From contig NW_022985185.1 of NCBI RefSeq assembly GCF_010093535.1, positions 801,256 through 865,255 of the forward strand: 64,000 nucleotides of DNA. Direction: 5' to 3'. A program made the translations under genes and the position numbers. Below the pieces are notes generated by a model that was not told the origin of the DNA, searched no databases, and saw only the letters and a list, made by a program, of their open reading frames with translations. This document shows, in pieces, positions 36,130 through 49,934 of this stretch. Each line of letters starts with the position of its first letter. The first letter of the stretch is position 1. This DNA is from Lindgomyces ingoldianus (Eukaryota > Ascomycota > Dothideomycetes > Pleosporales > Lindgomycetaceae).

Positions 36130-39100
36130 CTACTCCCCCCTTTATAAGCTAATAGTCCCTATCTATAGTGTTTAGAAAGTATTTAAAAATGCTTTAAAAC
36201 TAATTTAGATAAGATATAATAAGTACAACTATCTTAACTAAAATTTCCTATTACTAAGAAATAAACTAAAAACCTAATACTAATATAATGCCTCTGTTAT
36301 AATGTTTTTATTTAGTAGTAACTAGTAGTGTAGTTATTATTAATATAGCAAATTTATTATTTATAGTAATAAGTGTTTACTTGCTTTACTTATATAGTCT
36401 AGTTAATTTTATTAGTTTCTTTTTTAGCTATTATCTAAATTCTCTACCTTATAAGTATTATTATACACTTAATATCTTATAGCTTAGTCTGCTAACTAAT
36501 TATAGCATTAAAGAAAATTACTATGCTGCTCTGCCCCCCTTCTAAAGCCTCTTTAGAGGTGTTTTAAGTTATCTACTTTTAGGCTGCCTACGCCCTTGCT
36601 TACAGCCTTTAAGTTAAGTTTTTCTATTAGTCTTTTAGATTAAAGAAATGTAAATATTACACCTTATATAATAAAAAAATGCAATCTTATATAAATATAG
36701 TCTAATACTGCTAGGTTACAAGTTACTAATGCGTGTATAAGTCCTCTTATATTATAAGAAGAAATTCCTAGTCTTTTAGGGCTATCTTAAGCTATAGGCA
36801 GCAGCCTAAAACACAGGGAGTAAAAAAAACAAAAAAGAGGCTTTTAAGGCTATTTTAAAGTCTGCTTAGAACCTAGCGCAGGTAGCGTAGGTTATAAAGA
36901 GTTAGGAAGCTAGGCTTCCTACAGCTAGTGTTTAGGTGGCCTTATTCTACTAAAATACTAAGCTACTCTAACAGGTTTTAGCTCTAGAGGCTTTAGTGTC
37001 TAACCTTTAGGTAGACATTATAGCACTTTTAGGCAGCTAAGAATAAGGTAGAGAGGGTTTAGAAGGAGTCTAGAGGGGAGAGAGGAAAGGAAAGAGAAAA
37101 GGAAGAAAGGCAAAGAAGGAGAAAAAGAAAAGTCTAGAGGTGTCTAACAGCTTACTATTAGACTTTCTAAGCAACATGTCTGTAAAGTTATAATAATATT
37201 ATATAAAAATATAATCTAACTTCTTACTTTTATACTTTATTATCTGCTAAGTAATCTATACCTTTTATACTAGCTTTAAAAGCCTTAATTTACTTTTATA
37301 AGGCCCTTAAAAGTCCTAGCTAATTTAGATGCTTATTATAAAAGGCTTTTAATTTATAAGGGGAACCTATAAAATTTAAAGCCTTGTACTAGACTAGATT
37401 AGGGTTGTGTCCTATTTATTTTACCTAGTACTTAAGTATTTTCTAGTAAAGCTTACTAGTAAGTATTTTCTCTACTTTCTACTTTTTTACTTTATTAATA
37501 GTAATTCTAGGGGGTTTTAGAGGTTCTTATTTTAGAAGCAGATTTTAAAAATTTTTATAAAGTATGTTTAGTGCAAAGACATTATGTATCTTTAACTTTA
37601 AAAGTAGCTTTAGGTAGTATAAGTTTCTAACTTATTTAAGTACCTTAAAAAAGCTTTTTTATTATTTAGATAGTTTTTAGCTAGGTCTTTAAATAGCTAG
37701 GTTCTTAGTGTTTAGGTAGACTATGTTGCTAACCTTTTAGTTAACTAGCTAGTAGTAGTAGTTAACTACAGTTTACATCTAATCCTAGGCCTTTTCTATA
37801 TAGGTCTTAGCTAACTCCTAGGCTGCATGCATGCAGGTTGCTAATGCTAGGGCATTCTTATAATTTAGCTTATTTATAGCTGTAATAGGTTCTGTAGAAT
37901 GTTTCTAGTCCTAGCTTTAACATAGTTTAGAGCTGTATAGAACTTAATACAGAGACATTTTAATTATTACATAGAGTAAAGTTATCTAAGCCTAATTAAT
38001 TAGAGGCAGTAAAAAACTCTAGTTATCTTAGTAAAAAAATATAAAAGGCCTTAGTCTTTAATTAATATACTTATTTATAATCTCTATTTAGCTATCTATT
38101 TCTTTATAATAGGCAGTAGAGAGCTTAACTTTTACGCCTAAAATTTAACAAAATTTAGACTAGAAACTAGATATAAACTAAGGTCCTTAATTAGAAATAA
38201 TAGTTTTAAGTGTGTAGCTAAAATAGTACACTTATTAAATAAATAAAGTAGCTATTTTTTAGGTGTTAATTATTTTATAGTAGGGAATAAAAATAGCTTA
38301 TTTTAATAAGTAATTAATTATAACTATAATTTAATTATATCTAGACTTGTCTTTAAAAAACTTCTTAAAGTTAATGCATAAGTGCTACATTAGTTAAGCA
38401 GGAATTAGTAGGGGGTAAATAAAGCCTAAGGTTTAGTTTTATTTTAGATAAGCCTTATAATAAAGAAGGTAATTCTGTATGTATTATTTGCAGGTAGCCT
38501 CTATACCCTTCTAGTAGTACTTTTAGGCTAGTAACTAATAGGTCTTAGTAGCACTAGGATGTGCTAAAGATACTTAGTTATAAACTTCTTAGATAAGTTA
38601 AGTACACAGTAATAAGTCTACTAGCACACATAAGCAGTTAGCATAAAAAAGTAGTTTATTTCTTATTTAATAATAGTAAAGTAAGAGTTCTTGCTTTTAC
38701 ACAAAAAAGGCTTAATTCTTTTAAAGTAATACATTAATTAATTTTAAAAAATTTAGAGATATAACCTAGTTTAGTCTTTCTATAATATTTAGTGTAGCTG
38801 CTTAAGTTATTGTTTAAGTAATATAGTACTAGGCTAGTTTAAAGTTAATTTAGGGGTGTAGTTAGTGTAGTCCTAGTAGGACTCTTAACTTATTATTAGT
38901 TTAAGCTGCTTTTAAATTTTCTACGTCTTATTTATAATAACTAAGAATGTCTGCCCTAGTGTTGTTCTTACTAGGGGTGTACTTAATTTAAAAGTAATAC
39001 TAAGCTAACTTTTTAGCCTAATAGACTTAACAAGCATTTAGCACCTTTATTATTATAAAGTACTTTAATAAATAATAATTAGTATATACTAAAGTGCTTA

Positions 39101-42100
39101 TTGCTATAGATGTAAGCTTAGCCCTTTATTATTTAAACATAGTAATAATTGTAAATAGCTTCTTATTATGTATCTCCTAGTTTAGCTCTAAACTAGATAG
39201 GACCTTACTATAGAATAATACAAAGCACTAATTTCTATCTGCTTATTTCTAAGAAAGGACTCCTACTACTACCCTATTAAAAGCGTTAGTTTTAATTTTA
39301 GTTTATAACATAAAGTTAAAATAGTAAAGTGTAAGTATACTTAGTAGCGCAGACTTTAGCTTTTTAAAAGCCACGTTACACTCTAAAGTTTATATAAAAG
39401 GGGTAGTAAAGCTTTAAAGTGTAATAATTAGTTTTACTATATAAAAAAATTCTAAAATAAATTGCTAATAAAATCTAGTAAAGCCTAAGAAGGATTTCAC
39501 ACCTGTTACAGTAGTAAGCGCCTACTAGTTGCGTAGCACCTCTACTTTCTCTAGGTTAACCTCTAGTCCTTTATTTAAAAGTATATAGCTAAGATACCTT
39601 ATTTAAGTAATATAAAATTTACTTTTTTTAATCTTTACTTATAATTCTACTTACTAAAGCCTTTCTAAGACTTTCTTAATATAAAGAATATAAGTTGCCT
39701 TATCTTTAAAGTAGATAAGGATGTTATTAAGATAAGCAATACAGAAATTATCTAGATAGTTAATTAATACATTATTTATATAGCGCTAGTAAGTTACTAG
39801 ACTATTACATAATCTAAAAGGCAGAACTTTACACTTATAGGTTTTATATTATGTCTAAAAAGTAGTACACTTTTTAGAGCTTAGATCTATCCTAATCTTA
39901 TTAAAGGCTGCGTAAATATTAAACTTAGTAAAGATTACTACCTTAGTAGGTTTTAATAAAAGTTTGTTTATGTGCAGTATTAGATACACATTCTTATAAG
40001 TAAAAGTGTTAAGTTTATAGTAATTAACATAAATACATAAGTTGCTATTTAGTTTCTATACATAAAGAATAGAAGATGTAAAAGGGCTCTAACTTTACTT
40101 AATAAAGCTATATTTTAGATTATCTATAACATATTTCTTTGTTACCTCTAGCTTCTTAAGGTTCTGTTTGTACAACAGACTGTAACTATTAAGGAGAGGC
40201 TCTGTAAGGACAATCTTGTAGTTATATAGACAATGTACTAGTAGCTAGTAAGCTGCAGTGTGGCTAAATACATCTTAGTACTAATAGTATTTAAATAGCA
40301 ATTAAAGGTTTACTAATGCTTTAGTTTTATGTTTAGCGTCTAACTATTAGGCTTACTTATCTTTAATTAACTACTTAATTTTATAAATAAAAGTTAAAAA
40401 GAACTTGTTCTTTTTTCTTTTTATATTAAAATAAAAAGCATTTACTAAAATTAGAGTAATAGTAGCTAAATAGACTTTCTTTAGACCTATTCTAAACTTT
40501 TTAATAGATAGGCAAAAGAATAATTTAAGTGTTTTTAGACTATAAATAATAAGAGATCTGTATAATTTTAGTAGCCTTAGCAAACCCTTAATGCAGTAGA
40601 TTGTTAGGCTGCATAACTGCTAAAATTAGTCCTTTTTCTATAGTGTGTTATGTTGTTTAATATCTAGCTCTACTTCTTTATTACACGTAGGCTAAGTTAA
40701 TTGCATAAGCAAGGGCAGTAAAAGTTTATAGGTAGGCAGATATTTACTAGGCTATATAATCTAATTCCTTTTTATATTTAGATAGAGTTTAAAACAATGT
40801 AACTATTTAATACTAATAATACAATCCTAGGAGCTAAGGTTTATAATAATAAAGAAGCAGTTTTAGATGCTTCTCTTATTAATTTACATGTGTAGGTAAA
40901 TATACTAGTAGATAAGAACTTAGATTTAATCTTAAAAGCCCTTAACTATAACTTTAAATAGTAAGTGTTAAATAGGAATATAAAAGCATTAAAATAATAA
41001 CTTAGTAGTTAGTAAGTTAATAAATAAAAAACTATAAGCGCTAGTATTAACTAAAAAATTTAAATAAACTTTAATGCTTTTTAAATATAAAACAGTAGAA
41101 ACTTAGAAGTGTTTTTTTTTAAATAAGTGTAATAAATTAATATTTAATAAATTATACTTACTTAAGCCTAAAATAAAGAGTTTTTTTAGGCGTTGCTATT
41201 TTCTATCTAAAAGGCATCTAGATTAAAATTATTTATGTTTATAAATTTTTTTTTAGAATTTTACTACTCTACCTTTATTTCTTATACCCTAGAGATAGGG
41301 CAGTTGCTAGTAAAATGTCTTAGTTTTCTATAATTATAACAGTTGCTAAAAGTTGTTTGTCTTTCTAGGGCAGGTGTCTAGCTAGATTGTCTATAGGTAA
41401 CTAAGGTAGACTAAGGTACTAACATAGGTGCAGGTTAGAGTGCACTAGAATAGTATACTACCTTAGATGTATTACTAGAAACTTTTTAAGACTAATCTAT
41501 ACTAGGTCTAATAGTAGACTATTAGGTAAGATTAATAGTTTACTTTAAAATAGCAGAGGTATTTTTTCTTTTTATATTATAAGCTATTAGGTAGGCTACT
41601 ATAGTCTTAAAGAAGCTTTTTTAAGTGTACTTAAAACCTAAGTTTAGTACTCTTAGGCTAAGCAGTATCTTCTTTTATAAGTAGAAGAACTATTTTACCT
41701 TTAATATAGACCCTTTAACAGCAGCACTAATAAAGTAAGCTTTAAAAGTAAAAAATGCTTTTTCTTTACTTATTTTTAGAGTTTAAAACACCTGTTGCGC
41801 CTTTATTTTTTTATTACTAGTAATAAAGTAAGTTTATAAAAGCTTAATTATTTCTTTTATATTTTTAAACTAAAAGTTGTTTAATTTAGCTAGGTATCTA
41901 GGCTCTAGGTATTCCTTCGCGATACTAGCAGTGTGTCCCTATACTAGCGCTATGCGTGCGCACTTACTTTAATAGTAATCTACATTAATGTTAAGTCTAT
42001 CTATAATAAAGGCTTACTATTATTTAAACATAAGTTTTTTACTATTTATAAGGTTCTTAATCTTAGGCATGTGTTTAGTAAGGTAGCTTTAAAAAAGCTT

Positions 42101-42750
42101 AGAAGTGCCTAAAAAGTCTTTTACTATTAGTGTAGTAAAAGTAATTTAAAGCATTATTAAGGGTAATTTAGTAGTTAGTAAGAGATAATTAAGACTAATA
42201 GTTTTTAATCTAGTTAGCTATTTAATTTATACTCTTAATTAAGTAACTTAGTTCTTAAAAGCTATGCTACTAAAGTTTAACTTTAAATCTAGTAAGTTTT
42301 TAGCTTTAAGTCCTATAAAAAAAGGTTTAGCTATTAAAGTTAGTAGTAGTTTAGTTTTAAAGGTAAGCATCTTGCCTTAGCTGTAGCTAAAATAAGTTAT
42401 AGTCTTTATAATAGAATCTAATAGTAGTTAAAAGTTAAGCATTAGTAGTTATTCTTAATTTTAATAAGTTATTAGTAGTCTTTAAGTTTTTACTTTAGCG
42501 CACTTTTTACAACTTTTTTAAAGGTAATTTTAATTATAGAGAATAAAAAGTTCTAAACTTAAAAGCTTTAGTTAATAAAAAGTCTCTAAGATCTTATTTA
42601 TACTAACTAAATAATTTAATATAATAGTGTGTAAAAATAGTAACTTAAACTAAATTAAACACTTCTTAGAACTTAAACATAGTTAAAAAAATAATTAATA
42701 TAATATTATTAATAAGGCTGTTACTAGCAAAAGTAAGTTTTCTAATATAA

Positions 42751-43040
42751 TATAACAGCGCAGGCAAGACAATAGGTCTAAATGCAGTATAAATCTACTT
42801 AGAGGCATATAGAAGTGCGTGGGGACTTAGAGACCTAGGAATACTAATAACACCTATAGGCCTTGTACATAGGATATTAGAAAACTACTAAGCTAGCTAC
42901 AGGGGCAAGGTGCGACTAAATACATAAGGGAATAGGGGCAACTGCGGGGGACTAGGTCGAGTCATGGTCAGGGCCGATACGGGGACCCTTCGGATAGGAT
43001 CCAAGCGACCCGAGATGGAACGATTCGTAGAATCGTTACA
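42751..43040 (-). repeat. Right (5') LTR of element C (290 bp)
   Basis: It starts TATAACAGCGCAGG (TGTAACA after a G-to-A change) and ends GAATCGTTACA. Here the outer 100 bp is unmutated (GGGCCGATACGGGGACCC) and the inner part is altered, the mirror of the left LTR. The outer end folds as AACGATTC-GTA-GAATCGTT. Confidence 0.92.
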
Positions 43041-45590
43041 CCTAGTAATGCCCTTTAGCTTAGCTAACACGCCTAGTACTTTTTAATATTTTATAAATAA
43101 CTTACTCTAACCCTACCTAGACATGTTCTGCACTATGTATATTAATAATATTCTAATCTACAGTAATAGCTTTTTAGAGCATAAACAGCATATACACTTA
43201 GTGCTAAAGGCTATAAAAGAAGTAGGTTTATAACTTAACATAGATAAATATAAGTTTTACTAATTAAAGGTTATATATTTAAAATATATAATCTTTATAA
43301 ATAGCATTTAAATAGACCTTATTAAGGTTTAGACTATGCTAGATTAGCAATACTTAAAAGACATAAAAGATATTTAAGCCTTTATAAAATTTACTAACTT
43401 TTACTAATAATTTATTAACAACTTTTTATAGTAAGTAAGCCTTATAATTACACTTACTAAAAAAAAAATTTAATTTAACTTTAACTTAAATTACTAATAG
43501 TCTTTTAACTAGCTAAAAAAAGCCTTTACTAAAGCTTTAATACTCTACTACTTTAACTTTAAACTACTAATACTTATAGAAGCTAATGCTTTAGACTACA
43601 TAGTAGCAGGAGTTCTCTCTTAGACTAAGCTAGACAGAACTATTAGGCCTATTATATACTTCTTAAAAAAATAAGTCTTATAGAAGGTAATTATAAGATC
43701 TATAATAAAAAATTACTTACTATAGTATACTACTTTAAATAATAGCAACCTAAACTAGAAAGTGCAGCGCATTTAATATAGGTTTTATTTAACTATAAGA
43801 ACTTATAGTACTTTATAACTATAAAATAACTTAGCTACTAATAAGCCTATTAGTCTAAATACTTATCTTATTTTAATTTTAAGATTACTTATTATCTTAG
43901 TTAAAACAGAGGGAAACTAGATGCTTTTATAAAGTAATTTTAAGATATTTTTACTTAAAAAAAAGTGTAAAAGGCTTAACACTAAACTTTACTTTAACTT
44001 AAGCTATTTTTAGACCTTAACCTAAATAAAATAAATTAGATAATTAATTAAATTATTACTAATAAGTATTTAAATAATAAATTTATCTAAGAAACTTTAG
44101 ACCTGCTTTAAAACAGCGCTAGTTAGTTAAAAAAAGTAACACTAGCTAACTATAAAAACTAAAATAGTAAGCTATATTACTATAACTAACTTATAATTTT
44201 TAATTCTAATAAACTAAAAATTAAACTACTTTAAATTATACATAACTTGCCTATTAAAGGACACTTAAGCAGAGGAAAGACTCTTAACCTACTACAAAGA
44301 GAGTACTACTAGCCCTGCATGTTCTATACTGTACGCTAATATGTATTATGTTACTATACTTGCTGTAAAGTAAAGGCCTTTTAAAAAAGGTATAATAGCC
44401 TACTTAAACTACTTCTAATCTTTAAATAAGCTTAAAAAATATATTAATTAATTTTATTATAAACCTACTCTTATCTAAAAGGTACATAAATATTATAGTA
44501 GTTATTAATTACTTAACTAAGTATTAACACTTAATACTATGTTCTTTTATAACTGCCTCTAATATAGCCTAGTTATTCTACTAATATGTATAAGTTTACT
44601 ATAGCCTGCCTAATATAATTATATTAGACAGAGGTACGCAGTTTGTCTTAGCCTTCTAGAATAAACTTTATAAATAGCTCTAAATTATCTTTTATCTATC
44701 TACAGCTTTTTACCTAAAGACTAATAGCTAGACTAAGAATATAAACACTATAATAAAATAAGTCCTATAAGTGTACATAAACTACTAGCAGGATAACTAG
44801 GTAAAATAGTTAGCTATAGCATAGTTTAAAGCTAATAACATAATATCTAAATTAACATAAGTATCTTTGTTTTTAGCAAACTATAGATACTACCTCTAAA
44901 TAAAATTTAAACTACTTTTAAATACCCTCTAACTAACTTATTAATTTATATAAGTAATAAATGTAAATAGACTTATTAATAAAATTTAAAACATATTTAA
45001 ATATATTTATAAAAAGCTTATATAGGCTTAAGCTTTTTAACAAAAGTACATAAACTAATTTTAAACCCCCACCCTTGTGTATGCAGCTAGTAAGAAGGTC
45101 TAGCTAGATGCTAGAAATATCTAAATAAACTAATAATTAAAAAAACTTAATTAAAAGAACTTTAGCCTTTTTATAGTAGCCTATATAGTTTTATTGCATG
45201 CTTACTAATTAATTCTACCTAACAGCATAAAGATACACCCTGTGTTCTATGTATTATTGCTGCGCTAAGTAGCCTTTAAATCTAACTATCTACCTAGACA
45301 GCTAAACCTGCTACTTAAACCTATTATTATAAATAATAAACTAGAATATATTATAAAAGACATTAAATAAATCTAGTTTAATAAGAAAAAACATATTTAT
45401 AAATACTTTATAAAATAGACTAGATATAATAAACTGTTATAAAAACCTATAGAAGCTTTATAAAAGAACTCTACAGTAACCTAATTCTACGCCTAATACT
45501 TATCTAAACTAAACCTGTACTCTAATAAAAACAACCTAATGCTAGAACTACTAATGTAAAGGATTCCCTTTCTAATAAGAGGGGGGGTAC

Positions 45591-45908
45591 TGTTATAGTA
45601 TCCTCTCTAGATCCTAGACATAACTGTATTAGACGTGTACTAGAGTATTATTAGTGCACATCTAATATAAATATAACACAACATAGACATAAACTTAAGT
45701 ATAAACTGCTTTAACACTAACTAAACTTAAAACAGGCTTAATTTATACTTAAAGTGCTTAGACTTTTAAGCTAAGTATTTAATTACTAATTTTCTTCTAA
45801 ACTTTTCTATTTCTCACACAACATCTTGTACCTACTATAATACCTTACGTAGTAATTAAACTAGACCTCTGTAAAGCTCTATAACCTTACTTGTGCACAA
45901 TTGTGACA
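45591..45908 (+). repeat. 3' LTR of element B (318 bp)
   Basis: It is preceded by the G-rich tract AGAGGGGGGGTAC and followed by the duplicated CCTGC. Its start reads TGTTATAGTATCC (RIP-altered TGTCACGGTATCC). Confidence 0.93.
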
Positions 45909-48900
45909 CCTGCAAAGATTTAAGTTTATAATTAAAAATAACACCTACTTTAACTATAAAGTTATTATTAACATTATATAAATTAATAATAAAGATGTTC
46001 TATATATTATTAATGCAGACACATTATTTTAGGCTACTACATTCCTAAAATCTATGTCTACACAAGATACCTAGGATGCACTATGCAAATGCTAGATTAA
46101 CACCTATTAAGGACCCCTAGACTATATTATATATAACCTTAGTATAAACTTTGCTTTAGAGGATTTTTAAGCTTATACAAAGATTATAAAAGCTACATGT
46201 AGGCAGATGCCTATAGAAGCACATTAGGCAGTTAGAAAGGTTAAGCGCGCGCACGCACTTCTCTAATAAGCGTTTAACATCTTAAAGACTAAGCTAGGTA
46301 ACTGTACAGATAATAAGGCTATCCTGCAGATAGCAGTTAAGGCTCTAAACAACACAGCTAGCCTACATAGTCTAGTACCCACACTGCTAGTCTTTAGAGT
46401 ATACCTAAGAATTAACCTAGACTCTTTACTATTACTAAACATTATTACATAAGCAAGCGCTATATAAAAAGTAATAAAGATACTTTAAAAAAACTATGTA
46501 AAAGTAAATATTAATTATGTAATTAACACTTATAATAGCTTTATAACATATAAAGTTCTTAACCTCCCCCTTAGCTTAAAGATTATAGCATAAAGAGAGA
46601 AGAAAAGCTAGACTAGCCTATATAAAATTAAGAGCATTAAAAAAAGAAACATTATTATTAAAAAAAAATAGCCTACTAAAGCTTTAATATACACAAGTTA
46701 AACTATACTATAAAAAAAAAAAAACAACTTACTTATAATAAATAACCTAGATAAACTAATTTTTATATAAAAAAATTCTCTAAAGAAAAAAAAAAAACAG
46801 CCTTATAAAAATATTATAAAGGCAGAACTAGAGCCTACTACAGACTAAGCCCCTTAGAATAGTAATACTGCACTAGTGCAAAGAGAAAATATAAATACTA
46901 GAAAAAGTAAAAAGTAAAGGAAACCTATATAAAGTCTAGACTAGGTATTTCTAACCTAGAAGAAAAAGAATAATTAGGCCTTATCTATTAAGCTTTATAT
47001 AGATAGTGTAATTACTATACCTAAAAAACTATTTAAAAAATTAGGCTATATAAAGATAGACACTTTAATTACTAACAGCACTTTTAAAGTTATAGCATAT
47101 AACTTAATAAAGCATAAAAGTTAGATTTTTAACTTTTACTTTATATAAAAAGTAAAAGGTAAAACAACTTAACTATATAAAAAATCCTGCCTAGTGTTTA
47201 CTAGCTACTTAGATAAAAAAAAAAAGAAATTCTTACTTAGTTACTAACTATTTAGAGAATAAGCTAGAAACTACTTTTAGCTATAAAAGTAAGCTTAAAA
47301 GCTATATATAAAATGCATTTTAAACTATATAATATTATATAAGTATACATTTAATTAATAGATAAGCTTATGCGCATGCTGTACATAAAGCTACTAAAAA
47401 AGATGCGCTAGAGCTTTCTACTAAATATAATACTCTAGGTTATATAACCCTTGTATAAAGCTGCTAAATTAGGACTATATTAGTTTAAAACATACTATAA
47501 CTACTATAAAAAAAAGCTGCGCATGCACATTTTTTTATATAACCTCTACTTTTTAATTACTAATAAAAAAGAGCACACTTTTAGTATTACTAGCCTATAG
47601 ATAAATAACACTTTAAGTATTATAATAAAAATTTTGTGTAAAAAGAAAAAAAGAAACTATAAAAAGTAAAGTTTTATATAAAAAGTAAAACTATTTTAGT
47701 AAAAAAGCAACTTATTAAGTTTAATAGTAAAAAAATTAAACTTACGCATAACATAGTAGTCTTTACTTAAAAGAGATAAGTAAGCTACCTTTATATAATT
47801 AACTTAAAGAATAAGGATGCTGCATAATAATATATTAAGTAATATATAAAAAAGGCATATATTACATTTATGTGTTAACTAAAAGCAGCATTTAACCTAT
47901 TTATTACTACATAAACTATAAACCTTTTACATAATAATATTAACACACTTAACATATAAATTTAATAGTAGATAGATAACAGTAAGTGCAGTCTTACCTT
48001 TCTACTATTATAGCTTAATTATGTAAAGCTATTTATCTTTATAAATAAATTATTTACTAATAATAAAAACTTTAGCTTATAGCTAGAATTCTTAATTATA
48101 TTAAGTAATAAAGACTATATAAAGTAAAGTAACTACTTTAAAATACTAGGCAACATTATACACTAGAATTTTACTAAGTATAAAAAAGTAACTAGAAGTG
48201 TTCTTACTAGTAAACTATATAGAATAGTTAGAAAGTTTAATAATATAATTACTTTTAGTATAACTTTATAGTAAATTATATAAACACTTAAACTACTACT
48301 AATTTTAGTAGTAATCTACATAGATTTAAGGTTTTTATATAATTACTTTATTAAGCTAAGCACTACTAGTAAAAAGTAACTTATAATTAACATTATATTA
48401 CTCTATAAATTATATAAGAAAAGGGAAATTACTAAGATAAAGTAAATTAATAGTAAAAATAACTTAGTAGATATATGTATAAAAAAAACACTAAACTAGG
48501 CTTTTTAATTATTAGTCCTAACTAACTACCTCTTTGTCTAGATAGAAGCATCTGTAGACTAGCTAGATCCTGTGCGCAAAGATGCCTTAGACTAACTAGA
48601 CTAATAACGCCTTTATATAAGGCCTATTTTTCTTTATTTTATTTTTTTTATATTATACACACTTATTTTTCTTATTATAAGGATCTGTCACTGCTAGCAC
48701 TATATAAAAAGAGAAAAGAGCTAGAGGATTATACAGCAGAGCTTAAAAAGTAAAGGATAAAGAAAAGAAAAGCTATTTATATAGCATAACTAGCCTATTC
48801 TAACACACAGCATTACTAAGGTAAGTCCTAATAAATAAAGGTAAAGTAAAGGCAGAATGTAATTAGATAGACCTACATAGACAGAAAAAAGGTAACACAT

Positions 48901-48939
48901 ACAAAAGGCAACTTTTTAGACAAAAAGAAAAGTTGCTAG

Positions 48940-49219
48940 TGTCTGTACGCAGCAGCAGCGTTGCGTCCTAGATACAAGCAATTGCGCACAAGCAGGATCA
49001 CGTATCTATGTCACATAATGCTTATGCGCGAACCTCTGTGCGTAAACATCTAGATATCCCCCTTTTTCTCTATATAAAGGAAAGACAAGAGTAATAGAAC
49101 TAGAAACATGTTGCTCTTACCTTACCTACCTTGTACGCTGTGCACACTGTACACCACTCTTACTCTTACTACTTAAGTGCTCATACTATAAGCAGCTAGC
49201 TGTCGGAGCCTATTTAACA
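48940..49219 (+). repeat. 3' LTR of element D (280 bp)
   Basis: It starts TGTCTGTACGCAGCAGCAGC and ends CTATTTAACA, followed by TTATA. The inner start is RIP-altered (ATACAAGCAATTGCGCACAAG) compared with the 5' LTR, and the outer end is intact (CTAGCTGTCGGAGCC). Confidence 0.92.
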
Positions 49220-49934
49220 TTATATATAAAATCTTTAGCTTAGCGCTTATACACCTTTTTTAAAAAAGTAAAACAACCTACATTAAAAAGCTATAAAAAG
49301 TGTAATAAGTGTAAAGGCATATAAATAGTAATAATTTTATTCTTTTTATAGTACTACTAAAAATTAAGTAAGTTATAGCTTTTATAGCTATTAATAATAA
49401 AAAGCTAATAAGCGCTTATAACTCTTTTCTTTATATACTTATTAAAGTGCTTTAACTACTATAGCCTAAGCTTATTTATTATCTAGCTGTTCTTAGAGAC
49501 TATAATAACTTAGTTTTAAAGTAGATTCTTTTTCTTATACTAAGCAAAGAAGTAATAGCAGCTTTTAAAAATAATAAAAAGTAAAATAGCTTACTTTATT
49601 ATATTAATACTTTAAATAACTATTATTTACTTTTTATTACTTTACTATATTACCTTTAGCTATTTTTATTTTTTTAAAGCTATAATAACTGCTTTAGTTA
49701 ATATCTAGCTTATTATAAAACCTAACTTATTAAAGTTATATATATTTTATTTTAGATACTATACTTAGCTTTTATATTAGCTACTAGGTAAAACTAGCTT
49801 TAAATAACTTTTAGATTTTTATTAAGCACTTTTTTATAATTATACTTATAATTAAACTTTATTATAAACTTAGAGTAACGTACTTTACAGGCGAGTTGCT
49901 TACACACTTAAGTTGCTTACTTTTACTAAGACCC

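Larger units (their letters stand above)
35735..43040 (-). mobile_element. Element C: Ty3/gypsy element, innermost layer of the nest
   Basis: It has 290 bp LTRs and target duplication CCTAG on both sides; A keeps the empty site (GTACCTAGTAATGCCC). It is oriented minus: next to the left LTR the minus strand reads AAAGGGGGGAGTAG, a poly-purine tract. Reading the minus strand through stops gives a zinc knuckle at 41341-41300 (CYNYRKLRHFTSNC, second Cys changed to Tyr). The gypsy reverse transcriptase is at about 39960-39700 (FTKFNIYAAFNKIRIDLS, KVLPFRLCNSLVTY, AYLNNILIYFKDKA, the family LDDILIY altered to LNN). It is a different family from A, B and G. Length is 7306 bp including 105 bp of gap artefact. 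Confidence 0.9.
32924..45908 (+). mobile_element. Element B: second copy of the A-family gypsy element, interrupted by C
   Basis: It has 318 bp LTRs and target duplication CCTGC on both sides. Net length is about 5674 bp without C, against 5665 bp for A, and it can be aligned to A from end to end. It is more heavily RIP-mutated than A: Gag and polymerase blocks recognisable in A have here lost further CpA/TpG sites. C interrupts it in the reverse-transcriptase region (LFKYLV/MPFSLANTPSTF). Confidence 0.93.
29707..49219 (+). mobile_element. Element D: Ty1/copia retrotransposon, RIP-inactivated, interrupted by B
   Basis: It has 280 bp LTRs and target duplication TTATA; E2 keeps the empty site (GTTATATATAGG). 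Net length without B is about 6523 bp. A proline-rich Gag-like stretch lies near 31070-31270. The copia order, with integrase before reverse transcriptase, is supported by a GAG-pre-integrase-like block ending at B's insertion site (KMLTSASYNVNAAVLEEIKK, CHLY*LYN*A). It resumes after B with PA*FKFIIKNNTYFNYKVI and TFLKSMSTQDT*DALCKCW. The frame is riddled with stops. B splits the region between the integrase zinc finger and core. Confidence 0.88.

Noticed and set aside
40371..40583. 70-codon Lys/Leu-rich minus-strand frame
   Set aside because: A stop-free stretch within the degraded polymerase region of element C; not an independent gene.
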